Assembly (NCBI GenBank): GCA_030592655.1
Contig: JAUVIQ010000013.1
Location: 1 to 26,856, forward strand
Length of the DNA stretch: 26,856 bases
Reading direction: 5' to 3'
From: Planctomycetales bacterium
GTDB taxonomy: Bacteria > Planctomycetota > Phycisphaerae > SM23-33
The notes under the pieces were generated by a model, which worked only from the letters and a program-made list of their open reading frames with translations, made no database searches and was not told the DNA's origin. Of the stretch, positions 6,359 through 14,104 are shown piece by piece. The number at the start of each line of letters is the position of its first letter. Positions within the stretch are counted from its first letter, which is position 1. The position numbers were made by a program, and so were the translations under genes.

Positions 6359-8428
6359 TTACTTCGGCGAAATCATCTTCTTCGCTTTCGCCGCCAGGGG
6401 TGACTCGGGGTAGTCCTTAACGATTCGCCGGAGCGTTTTTCCGGCGAGGTCGGTCTTTCGCATTTTCGTGTAAGCGTCGGCTGCCAGCATCAGCAGTTCC
6501 GGCGCGTAGTGGCTACGGGGATTGACCTTGACGAGCAGGTCAGCCTTCCTGGCAGCAGCGGCGTATTGCTTCCGGGCTATTGCCAGTTTCATGCGGATCA
6601 GCGTCGAAAAACCCTCCAGTTTGTCAGCGGGGACTTCATATTCCCATTTGTCCAGTGCTTCAGCGGCATCGTCGAATAATCGTCGGCGGAGGTAGTCCTC
6701 GGCGTGGCGGGCAAGGTCGCCCTTTCGAACGGCCTGTTTCGCATGGCCTTGTCGTTTGACAACCCCGGCTGAACGGTACGCTTCGGCGGCCTTATCGTAA
6801 TTTCCGCGATGCCGCCAGACGTCGCCGACGCCGATCTTCGCTTCGCGGATAGCGCGATGCGTTGTAAGCGCGGCATATTTCTTAATCGCGCGGGCGAAAA
6901 CGCTCATAGCCCGATCTGCCTTACCATCTTCCAGGGCGATCCTTCCGGCGCGTGCGAGCATCTCGGCCGATACGTCCGGCGCATCGGTCATCTTCGCAGC
7001 CTTGACCAGCGCATCGACGGCCCGGCTTGGGGCGTCGGCGGCTCGAACGAGCGTGTCGGCGTAAATCCCCATCGCATCGCGCAGGGCCGACGACGGAGCC
7101 TTCTTGCGAGCGATGAGCGCGTCGCCTGCACGGATAATCGCCTCTTTCAGGCCTGCGCGTTTGAACATGATAACGGCCCCGACGATGTCGCGCGAATCTG
7201 AAGCGGTAAAATCATAGCCAGCCACAATGCGTGCGTAACTGGCCGGCGGGTCCATGAGATTTTTCGCAACCTTATCCCACGGGCGTGATACGTATATGAC
7301 GTTGGTCCGCGAAAGCGTCTGTCCGCCGATTTTGACTTTCAGCGTTACTTTATACGACCCGTCGCGAAGATATATATGCTCGCACTTTTTATCCGAGGAT
7401 TTCTGCCCGTCGCCGAAATCCCAATGATATTGGACCTTCGAGCCGAATCGCCCCTTCAGCATGACCTCGAATACGTACCGCTGAAAGTAGCGATTGGCTA
7501 GGAAGGTCTCTCCGGCGTGACGCGGTATGAAATCGGCGTGCAGGCTCCGGCCATATCGTTCCAGGATACCGGGGGCCGCCCGACGAACCGGCGCGAAGGC
7601 ACCGGGCGGGATTTTCCAAAGTCGCCGACCCTTGGGCGTGCGCCACGCTGCCACAACCACCGGATTACCACCGGTACCGACGTGATAGACCTTCAATTCG
7701 TGCAGGCCTTTGGAAAGTTTAATCCGTCCCTGCTTGACCGCCCGCCGATACGGACGGTGATGCCGGCCGTTGGAGACAATTACCTTGCCATCGACCAGCA
7801 GGAAAGAGGCATCCCGGCTGGTGGTGGAAAACGTGTATTGCCCGTCGGAGGGACAAATGAGATGCCCCGTGAAAATGCTGCATATCCGGTTCTGTGGCCC
7901 GAAGGGATTGTAACCAAGGAAAATATCTTTGCGGAAATCCCGTCCTAGCAGTTTTTTGCTTCGCTCGAAGATTCGTTGGACTTGCTTGAAGTTCGCGATT
8001 CCCCCGCCGGTATAGGACCACGTTTCCATCAATACGCCCCGATGGATTTGCAGTTTCTGTTTCGGCTTTTCGGCCTTGGCGTTACCGAAGTAGAGGAAGT
8101 ATTTTTTGATTGGCGGTTTCAGTTCGAATGCGACGCGGACGCTGTGGCCAGGCCCGACCATCAGCACACGATGAGGCAGGAGCGTTCCGGTAGCAGTAGT
8201 TACGCGGATGTCGCGCCCGTCGGCGATGGTAAGCCCGCCGGTGGGCATGGTAACGACGGCGATATCCCGTCCTTTTTTCAGGTTGGTCTTCGAAACGTCG
8301 CTGACCGTTACAGACCGACGGTACAGCCAGTTATAGTTCCACCAGCCTTCCTGCGCGGATACCGGCGCAGCGCCGGCCAGCACAGCCGCAATGATGCAGA
8401 TACGTAATGGTCTGAAAACACTCGCCAT
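6359..8428 (-). CDS. Exported multidomain protein: DUF2341, PA14-like, PKD and TPR repeats
   Basis: 689 residues with a signal peptide (LRICIIAAVLAGAAPVSAQ). Right after cleavage comes WWNYNWLYRRSVTV with DGRDIRV and YFLYFGN, the DUF2341 pattern. A PA14-like region follows (about 150-260: FTGHLICPSDGQYTF, FLLVDGKVIV, GLHELKVYHVG). A PKD domain lies near 320-380 with the hallmark WDFGDGQKS and H(I)YLRDGSYKVTL. The C-terminal 280 residues are helical TPR-like repeats (AEAYRSAGV, LLMLAADAYTKMRKTDLAGKTLRRI, YPESPLA). All of this points to an envelope or surface protein that binds polysaccharide and partner proteins. An AAGAG precedes the ATG at 8428. It probably forms a family with the exported proteins at 1210-3504 and 8580-10109. 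Confidence 0.8.
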   Translation of the reverse strand: MASVFRPLRICIIAAVLAGAAPVSAQEGWWNYNWLYRRSVTVSDVSKTNLKKGRDIAVVTMPTGGLTIADGRDIRVTTATGTLLPHRVLMVGPGHSVRVAFELKPPIKKYFLYFGNAKAEKPKQKLQIHRGVLMETWSYTGGGIANFKQVQRIFERSKKLLGRDFRKDIFLGYNPFGPQNRICSIFTGHLICPSDGQYTFSTTSRDASFLLVDGKVIVSNGRHHRPYRRAVKQGRIKLSKGLHELKVYHVGTGGNPVVVAAWRTPKGRRLWKIPPGAFAPVRRAAPGILERYGRSLHADFIPRHAGETFLANRYFQRYVFEVMLKGRFGSKVQYHWDFGDGQKSSDKKCEHIYLRDGSYKVTLKVKIGGQTLSRTNVIYVSRPWDKVAKNLMDPPASYARIVAGYDFTASDSRDIVGAVIMFKRAGLKEAIIRAGDALIARKKAPSSALRDAMGIYADTLVRAADAPSRAVDALVKAAKMTDAPDVSAEMLARAGRIALEDGKADRAMSVFARAIKKYAALTTHRAIREAKIGVGDVWRHRGNYDKAAEAYRSAGVVKRQGHAKQAVRKGDLARHAEDYLRRRLFDDAAEALDKWEYEVPADKLEGFSTLIRMKLAIARKQYAAAARKADLLVKVNPRSHYAPELLMLAADAYTKMRKTDLAGKTLRRIVKDYPESPLAAKAKKMISPK

Positions 8429-8485
8429 GACGGACTCTTATTCTTTAACGCAACCGACGTGAAAAAGTTGCTAAAAGAAAGGATA

Positions 8486-8566
8486 GCAGGGATGCAGGGG
8501 ATAAAGATTTAATAGAAAAAACAAAAAGAATATAAAGCGTATCCCATGTATCCCCTGCATCCCTGC
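8486..8566 (-). repeat. Perfect 18-bp inverted repeat between two minus-strand genes
   Basis: The arms 8486-8503 (GCAGGGATGCAGGGGATA) and 8549-8566 are exact reverse complements, separated by 45 bases of A/T-rich loop. Read on the minus strand, the structure begins 13 bases after the transglutaminase-like gene and ends about 57 bases before the next gene, so it could act as a terminator or processing hairpin. The 45-base loop and the lack of an immediate U-tract argue against an ordinary intrinsic terminator. It could also be a small palindromic mobile element. Confidence 0.6.
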
Positions 8567-8579
8567 AAGTTTTTTGTTG

Positions 8580-10109
8580 CTACTTTTGAATCGTTACCTT
8601 TGCGATTTTGAAGCATCCCAGCGTCGAGATGATCCCGAAGAATTCATCCTGGCTGCCATCGCCGGCGGTCATTGTGATGTGTCCGGCGTCGTATTGTCCC
8701 AGGGCCGCATCGAAGCCGACCCATTTTTTGCCGATCAGTACGCGGTTCCATGCGTGTGGTCCGAAGACGCCTTTTCGCCCGCCGAAGCTTTCGACGTAGG
8801 CCACGCCCGTAACAACCTGCGCGGGGATTCCAACTGCCCGGCAAAGAGCCGCCGTCAGGACGGCATGCTCGGTGCAGTCGCCCTGTCGGCTGGCGGCGAC
8901 CTCAACGGCGGATGCGTAACCGACGGAAAGGTCTTTCTTTTTTATATATTTTCGGACGAACGCCTCGATTTTCCGAGCGGCTTTGAGTGTGTCCTTCGTG
9001 TCCCCGACAGCCTTGCGGGCGAGGGATTTTATTTTCTTATCGTCGCATTGGAGGAAACGCGTCGCCTTCAGCGCCGAGACAGCAACCTTATCTTTGCCCT
9101 TGTACGGAAACGTCGTACCGACTTTGGGTTTAATAGGGCAGACCGTTACAACAACTCCGCCGGTTTTGAGGTTGCGGACTGTCTGGTTATCGGTAGCGGG
9201 AAAACGTAGTTTCGCTTTACCAGCCGGTTTGCCGGGTTGAGTAATCGGCTCAAGCGTATATGTTATCGACCTGGCCGACGCGACGCCCGTCAGCGGTTTG
9301 GGCGGTGAAAGCAGGAATCGGTTTAAGAAATCTGCAACGTCGTTTTTGCTCAGTGCGAAGTGCCGACTGCACGCGACCACCTCAACGTCAATACCGACCA
9401 CGGACATGACCGTTTTCTGCATCCGAAATTTACTGTCAGTGTAACTGGTGGTAGTAACCGCTCCCGTCGGGGCTTTTATGACGGTGGTTACTTCCGTCAA
9501 CGGCACGACCCGTCCCAGCAGGTCCACGTTCCTGGTAGCCCCTATGCGAATTTCCGCCTTCAACGCAGTCAGCATTGAGGCGGCGAATACTTCGACGGTG
9601 TACGTCGTGCCCTCCTTAAGGCCTTTTTTCCTCTCCAGCAGGCGCAGACCTTCGCTCATCAGCGCCCCTTCAGGCCAGTCCATCGTCTGCTTCCGGACGT
9701 TTTGACCGATGGTGGTTGTAACGCTAACCTTGCCTGCAGCATCGACGGTCCCTTCCATCTTTACTTCCATGGTGCCGAGGGTCTGGACGCTTTTGAAGCC
9801 CAGCGGCTTCCCGGCGGCGGTCTCGAAGCATGTCTCGCTTTGGCGGACAGTCATGGCAGTTCCCAGCCGTCGTATTGTCATCACCATCGTTTCGGTGGTG
9901 GTTACCTTTCCGTCGTCGAGACAGCGGGCGTGTTTGCAGTGCCCGATTTTCTTACCGCCCATAAAAATGGCGAAATACTCCGTTTGGGTCTTTGCCGCGA
10001 CTCGACTGAGTTTGCCGAAGTCCGGTTTCGTCGTTACCTGTGTCGCAGCCGCCGCGACACCCGCCATAAAAATCACCGCCAGTACACATACGAATCTGCG
10101 TTTTTGCAT
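8580..10109 (-). CDS. Exported transglutaminase-like domain protein
   Basis: 509 residues with a signal peptide (RRFVCVLAVIFMAGVAAAA). The C-terminal third carries a transglutaminase-like cysteine-peptidase core: catalytic Cys in RQGDCTEHAVLTAALCRAVGIP, His in GPHAWNRVLI, Asp in KWVGFDAALGQ, in the correct order and spacing. The N-terminal two thirds (YFAIFMGGKKIGHCKHAR onward) is beta-rich with repeated Thr/Val strands and matches no domain I can name. Such proteins in planctomycetes are usually periplasmic or envelope-bound proteases or amidases; the substrate is unknown. AAGGGAT lies about 8 bases before the ATG at 10109. The gene is divergent from pgsA, with about 130 bases between the two starts. 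Confidence 0.83.
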   Translation of the reverse strand: MQKRRFVCVLAVIFMAGVAAAATQVTTKPDFGKLSRVAAKTQTEYFAIFMGGKKIGHCKHARCLDDGKVTTTETMVMTIRRLGTAMTVRQSETCFETAAGKPLGFKSVQTLGTMEVKMEGTVDAAGKVSVTTTIGQNVRKQTMDWPEGALMSEGLRLLERKKGLKEGTTYTVEVFAASMLTALKAEIRIGATRNVDLLGRVVPLTEVTTVIKAPTGAVTTTSYTDSKFRMQKTVMSVVGIDVEVVACSRHFALSKNDVADFLNRFLLSPPKPLTGVASARSITYTLEPITQPGKPAGKAKLRFPATDNQTVRNLKTGGVVVTVCPIKPKVGTTFPYKGKDKVAVSALKATRFLQCDDKKIKSLARKAVGDTKDTLKAARKIEAFVRKYIKKKDLSVGYASAVEVAASRQGDCTEHAVLTAALCRAVGIPAQVVTGVAYVESFGGRKGVFGPHAWNRVLIGKKWVGFDAALGQYDAGHITMTAGDGSQDEFFGIISTLGCFKIAKVTIQK

Positions 10110-10237
10110 GACTTATATCCCTTTCATTGATACGAACGCCTATTGTAGCACTGACGTAGAAGTATTCCCCGGTTTTTTAAATTGGAAAGTTACCGGCAGG
10201 AACGATTACATTCTTGTCATCGAGAGCAGGGCTGCGT

Positions 10238-10891
10238 ATGAACTGGAAATTGCCGAATCAACTGACTGTCGGGCGGATTGTTTTATCGGCGGCGTTTTTC
10301 GTGCTGCTGGGGCTGTACGAGCAGGGTACGCCCGGCGGCATCCGCCTGCTCAATGCCGCGTTAGTCATTTACATCATCGCGGGCATCACCGACGTCCTCG
10401 ACGGGTGGATCGCGCGAAAGTGGAACCTGACAAGCGCGTTCGGACGGATTGCCGACCCGTTCGTCGATAAGGTGCTGGTCGTCGGAGCGTTCGCCATGCT
10501 GGCAGGGTCGAATTTCGCCATCGACGAGCAGATTGCCGGCGAATTCGAGCGAAACCTTCCGGGCTGGCTGAACGGCGGGATGGCCAGCGGCGTTCAGGCG
10601 TGGATGGTCGTAGTGATCCTGGGCAGAGAGTTTATCGTTTCGGCAATTCGCGGATACAGCGAATCGCAGGGTATGAAATTTCCCGCAACGTCGGCCGGTA
10701 AAATAAAGATGTTCGTCCAGTCGGTAGCGATCTGCATCGTACTTTTTCAACTGGCCAACATGAATCAGCCGGCATGGACGGTGGTTATCAAGATCGCGGT
10801 CGTCTGGCTGGCGGTGATTGCTACAGTCATCAGCGGATTGGCGTATGTCGGAAAGACAGGAAGGCTGCTTATGAGCGATGAAAAGGATTAA
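10238..10891 (+). CDS. pgsA: CDP-diacylglycerol-glycerol-3-phosphate 3-phosphatidyltransferase
   Basis: 217 residues from ATG 10238 (GAGAGCAGG about 8 bases upstream; the TTG at 10214 in the same frame is less likely). Opens with MNWKLPNQLTVGRIV, typical of PgsA. The CDP-alcohol phosphotransferase motif DG-x2-AR-x8-G-x3-D-x3-D is complete (DGWIAR...FGRIADPFVD). Several membrane helices follow, and the ILGREFIVSAIRGY segment is characteristic of PgsA. It makes phosphatidylglycerophosphate from CDP-diacylglycerol and glycerol-3-phosphate at the inner membrane. The next gene encodes the following step and overlaps by 14 bases, which supports the assignment over other members of the superfamily. 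Confidence 0.92.
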   Translation: MNWKLPNQLTVGRIVLSAAFFVLLGLYEQGTPGGIRLLNAALVIYIIAGITDVLDGWIARKWNLTSAFGRIADPFVDKVLVVGAFAMLAGSNFAIDEQIAGEFERNLPGWLNGGMASGVQAWMVVVILGREFIVSAIRGYSESQGMKFPATSAGKIKMFVQSVAICIVLFQLANMNQPAWTVVIKIAVVWLAVIATVISGLAYVGKTGRLLMSDEKD

Positions 10892-11369
10892 ATTACTTAT
10901 CGCGAGCGGCCTGGGTACGGGCTACTTGCCTGTTGCACCGGGTACGTGGGCATCGGCGGCGGTCGCGGCGGTTTTCCTGCTCGTTGCGTGGCGCTCGCAG
11001 GCCAGTCCGTACTACCTGGCCGGTGCAATGGCAGGTATTTTAGTCCTGTCGTCCGTAGCGTGTGTGGCGCTGGGGAAATTCGCCGAAAAACACTTCGGCC
11101 AAAAAGACCCGTCCCAAAGCACGCTCGACGAATGGGCCGGACAGGCGCTTACATATCTGTTTCTGCCGATTGGAACCGGTCGGTACGATCTGCTGATAAC
11201 AGCCGGCGTCGGTTTTGTGGTGTTTCGCATATTAGACATCCTCAAGCCGCCCCCGGCACGCCGCCTGGAGAAGTTACCGTATGGATGGGGCGTCCTCGTT
11301 GACGACCTGATGGTGGCCGTCTATGCAAACCTTGTATTACAAGTGATTTTGCGATTTTGGTTCGGGTAG
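10878..11369 (+). CDS. pgpA: Phosphatidylglycerophosphatase A
   Basis: 163 residues. Recognised by GLGTGYLPVAPGTWAS at the N-terminus, the DPSQSTLDEWAGQ segment, FRILDILKPPPARRLEKLPYGWGVLVDDLMVAVYANL near the end, and hydrophobic helices between them; these are the conserved blocks of the PgpA family. It removes phosphate from phosphatidylglycerophosphate to give phosphatidylglycerol. Start overlaps the end of pgsA, so the two consecutive enzymes are translationally coupled. The 3' end overlaps the stop of the convergent gene at 11337 by 33 bases. Confidence 0.9.
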   Translation: MKRIKLLIASGLGTGYLPVAPGTWASAAVAAVFLLVAWRSQASPYYLAGAMAGILVLSSVACVALGKFAEKHFGQKDPSQSTLDEWAGQALTYLFLPIGTGRYDLLITAGVGFVVFRILDILKPPPARRLEKLPYGWGVLVDDLMVAVYANLVLQVILRFWFG

Positions 11370-13967
11370 GTTGATTTCCGTCAGCAGCGTGGCGATGGTC
11401 GCTACCACTGTGAAGATAAAGAGGTTCCAGAGCACGTCTATTTCGATGTTGTTGATGATTTCGACCGCTCCGGGTTGCCCACCGCCTAACGCGGGGAAGC
11501 GCGCCAGGGCGGCATGAACGGCTGTATATCCAGCCGCCGTGATAGCGGCTGCGACCATTGTCAGTTTGACCCGCGAGAGCATTTTCGCCCCGCCGGCTCC
11601 GAGCGTCGTCGCGACACCGACCAGCATCGGAAGCAATATCGCCGCAGGCCAGATGTTTTTCAGCGTTGGAAGGACACCCCATACGTTCCGGCAGATAAAA
11701 TCTGTAACTCCGAACAGCGCCACAGCCACAATAGCGATGGGAATTACATGCCAGATTCTCGTTCGCAGTTCGGCGCGGCGCCTGGCTCTTTCACGCATTT
11801 GCCGGCGAATCGTCAAAGGCCAGTTGTAGAACAGGTCGAAGACCCCGTGCTCCATCAACGCCCCGTGTTCGCCGAAGACCGGAACGATATGCACCGCCTC
11901 GGTTGCCCAGTGCCCGGCCATGAAACGCGCCAAGGCTGGGTATCGGTACGCCATCTGAAGCGGAAACGCCAGATACCCTATGTACTTGAAGAAACTCAAA
12001 AATAGCGCGATGTTGTAATCCTTAATGTTCCGCTCACGAATAACCAGGTACAACACGTAAAACCCGCGAGCCAGCGAACCGGGCGAGATTGGAAACAATT
12101 GGAAGAAAGCAAAAACGCCCAGGCCGAATTTCCACGCTTCGTCCCAGGACATGTTGAATTTGATGATGCCGTAAACGGCAACCACGGCGGCAACCAACTG
12201 CGTTATCGGAAGCGTGCAGAGGTGGACGGCGAGGCTTTTGAGGTATTTCTGGATGAACGGTTCTTTTATCCGCGAGAGTATGTGCTCGGCGTCGTCGCGG
12301 GTGAGCATGTGCTTTTTCCGCCCGCCGGCGACCATATCGCGGAGCCATTGCTCGCGGTCATGCTCGTTGAAGTACAGGTGGATCGGACGGACGAAATAAT
12401 AGCGGAGTTTTTCGGCATCGTATTTCTTGTCGGTCAGCAGGCGGTGGAGTTTTGCCGGCATCCAGGAGAAGAATATCGTATGGATTACGAACTGCACCGG
12501 CCTGGCCAGGAGGCGGCGCGCCCTGCTGGCCGATACTCGCTTACCGCGATGCCAACCGATAAGCGTCTCGGATACGTGGGCAAGAAACGCCCGACGGAGG
12601 TAGTTTCCGCTGGTCAGAATCATCGCGTAATGCCTGCGAAGGTCGCCCCTTCCGGTAAGTTTTCTCAGCCACCTGAAGATTATCGGTACAGGTAGAATTA
12701 GTCCCGCCGCAACAGCGCCCCACATCCACCCTAAAGCCCCGGCTGACCACGCCGTCGCCAGCACAGCCACGCCCGCAGCGACCGACAACATCCCCGTCAG
12801 GCCAAAGACCGCAAAGGCAACCGTCAGGAACCGGCTTCGGCGCAAACGGCGTTCGGCGGCATCATCGACCAAACCCTTTGCCCGCCATCCTGTTACCGCA
12901 CCGTCGAGAATACCCGACCAAAGTTCGCCGTCGTAAAGCAGCCTGACGTGATGATGCGTAATGTCCGGCAGGGAATTGCGATAGGCCCGCTCGCAGACCT
13001 CCAGTTCGTCCAGTGCGTCGCGCAGGTCGGCGAACTGGTCGGCGTTAGCGTCGATGAACCGCCGGAGTTGTTCGAGGCTGCCCCTGTCGAACTGCACAAG
13101 CGAGCCGCGAGCGATTCCCTTTAGGATGAGTTTGAAATCGGCGGGACTCATCGGCAAAAAAGGCAGCAGCGCGAGACCCGCGCGAAAATCCACCGCCGTC
13201 AACCCGGCGACCGGGTCGCTATCGTTGTCGGCATTGAGTCGCTTCAGGACGTTGGGCTGACTCTTGGCCGTCCACCATTCGTACTGCCTCGCCAATTCCG
13301 GCGCGCCCATATCGTGAAACAACCGGACCATCCCGGCCATAAATTCCTTCTTGGCCCAATACTCCGGCGAACCGATCCTGCCCGGGTCGGATTCATTTGC
13401 CCTATGCCGTCCCAGGTGCTCATCCACTTCGAAGAGCCAGTTTCGCCCTTCGATCCACTCGCTTATCTCGCCGCACGCGCCGAGCGTCTCGTCGAAAAAC
13501 GTACCCATCACATCGACGACGGCCTCTTCCGTACCGAAGCGGATTTTCGCGCCCCGTCGGATAAGTTTCTGCCAGATCGCGCCGGCTCTGGCGGCGGAGG
13601 GATTGACCTGGAGGCTGAAATCGCCCTGAAAACCGATTTTGTAAATTGCGTCACGAAACTTTCGGGAGAAATTTGACGGCGGGATGAGAATCTTCATCGC
13701 ATAGCGCCCACCGACTTCAATCCCGGAGATTTCCTCGCCGTCAACCGAAAGCACCTTGACGCGATAGACCTGTCCGGCGAATCCGCCGCCGACAAATTTC
13801 CCCACTTCCAGGCGAAGAGTCGCCCTCGTCGCGGGCGATACACCGGTAACTTCGCAGGTCAGTTCCCTTCCCGGATCGTATCGCCCGACGCACATCGGGC
13901 GCAGCACATCGGCAGAGCGAAACGCCTCACTAAGAATCCGACAGGTTGTAACAGAATAATCAGCCAC
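11337..13967 (-). CDS. Unrecognised protein: atypical kinase-like domain fused to multi-pass membrane region
   Basis: 876 residues from GTG 13967, preceded by GGAGAGG with 8-base spacing; an in-frame GTG at 14012 has no good RBS. The first 300 residues look kinase-like: a glycine-rich loop FVGGGFAGQVYRV (about 58-70), a possible ATP-binding lysine in YAMKIL (K92), HDMG near 230, then SQPNVLKR and VDFRAG near 245-262, reminiscent of the catalytic Asn and DFG of ABC1/aminoglycoside-kinase type folds. A classical HRD is absent. Hydrophobic segments follow at about 375-435, 571-604, 610-675, 735-756, 769-789, 799-823 and 842-866. I do not recognise the whole protein. A membrane-bound small-molecule or lipid kinase, or a pseudokinase sensor, are both possible. 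It runs divergently from addB. Confidence 0.7.
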   Translation of the reverse strand: MADYSVTTCRILSEAFRSADVLRPMCVGRYDPGRELTCEVTGVSPATRATLRLEVGKFVGGGFAGQVYRVKVLSVDGEEISGIEVGGRYAMKILIPPSNFSRKFRDAIYKIGFQGDFSLQVNPSAARAGAIWQKLIRRGAKIRFGTEEAVVDVMGTFFDETLGACGEISEWIEGRNWLFEVDEHLGRHRANESDPGRIGSPEYWAKKEFMAGMVRLFHDMGAPELARQYEWWTAKSQPNVLKRLNADNDSDPVAGLTAVDFRAGLALLPFLPMSPADFKLILKGIARGSLVQFDRGSLEQLRRFIDANADQFADLRDALDELEVCERAYRNSLPDITHHHVRLLYDGELWSGILDGAVTGWRAKGLVDDAAERRLRRSRFLTVAFAVFGLTGMLSVAAGVAVLATAWSAGALGWMWGAVAAGLILPVPIIFRWLRKLTGRGDLRRHYAMILTSGNYLRRAFLAHVSETLIGWHRGKRVSASRARRLLARPVQFVIHTIFFSWMPAKLHRLLTDKKYDAEKLRYYFVRPIHLYFNEHDREQWLRDMVAGGRKKHMLTRDDAEHILSRIKEPFIQKYLKSLAVHLCTLPITQLVAAVVAVYGIIKFNMSWDEAWKFGLGVFAFFQLFPISPGSLARGFYVLYLVIRERNIKDYNIALFLSFFKYIGYLAFPLQMAYRYPALARFMAGHWATEAVHIVPVFGEHGALMEHGVFDLFYNWPLTIRRQMRERARRRAELRTRIWHVIPIAIVAVALFGVTDFICRNVWGVLPTLKNIWPAAILLPMLVGVATTLGAGGAKMLSRVKLTMVAAAITAAGYTAVHAALARFPALGGGQPGAVEIINNIEIDVLWNLFIFTVVATIATLLTEINLPEPKSQNHL

Positions 13968-14104
13968 CAAGCGCACCTCTCCCGGCCTGTGGAACGATAA
14001 ATCTCGTCCCACCTTTTTATCGGAACAAACGACGCGATGCTATTGTCAACTTGAAAACATCTTCGCTTGTGTGTCGTCGCCGTCGATGCCACAATGGTAT
14101 CGGT

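Noticed and set aside
14051..14104. Earlier TTG start for addB
   Set aside because: The added residues are Arg/Cys-rich and unlike an AddB N-terminus; ATG 14105 puts Walker A at the usual distance.
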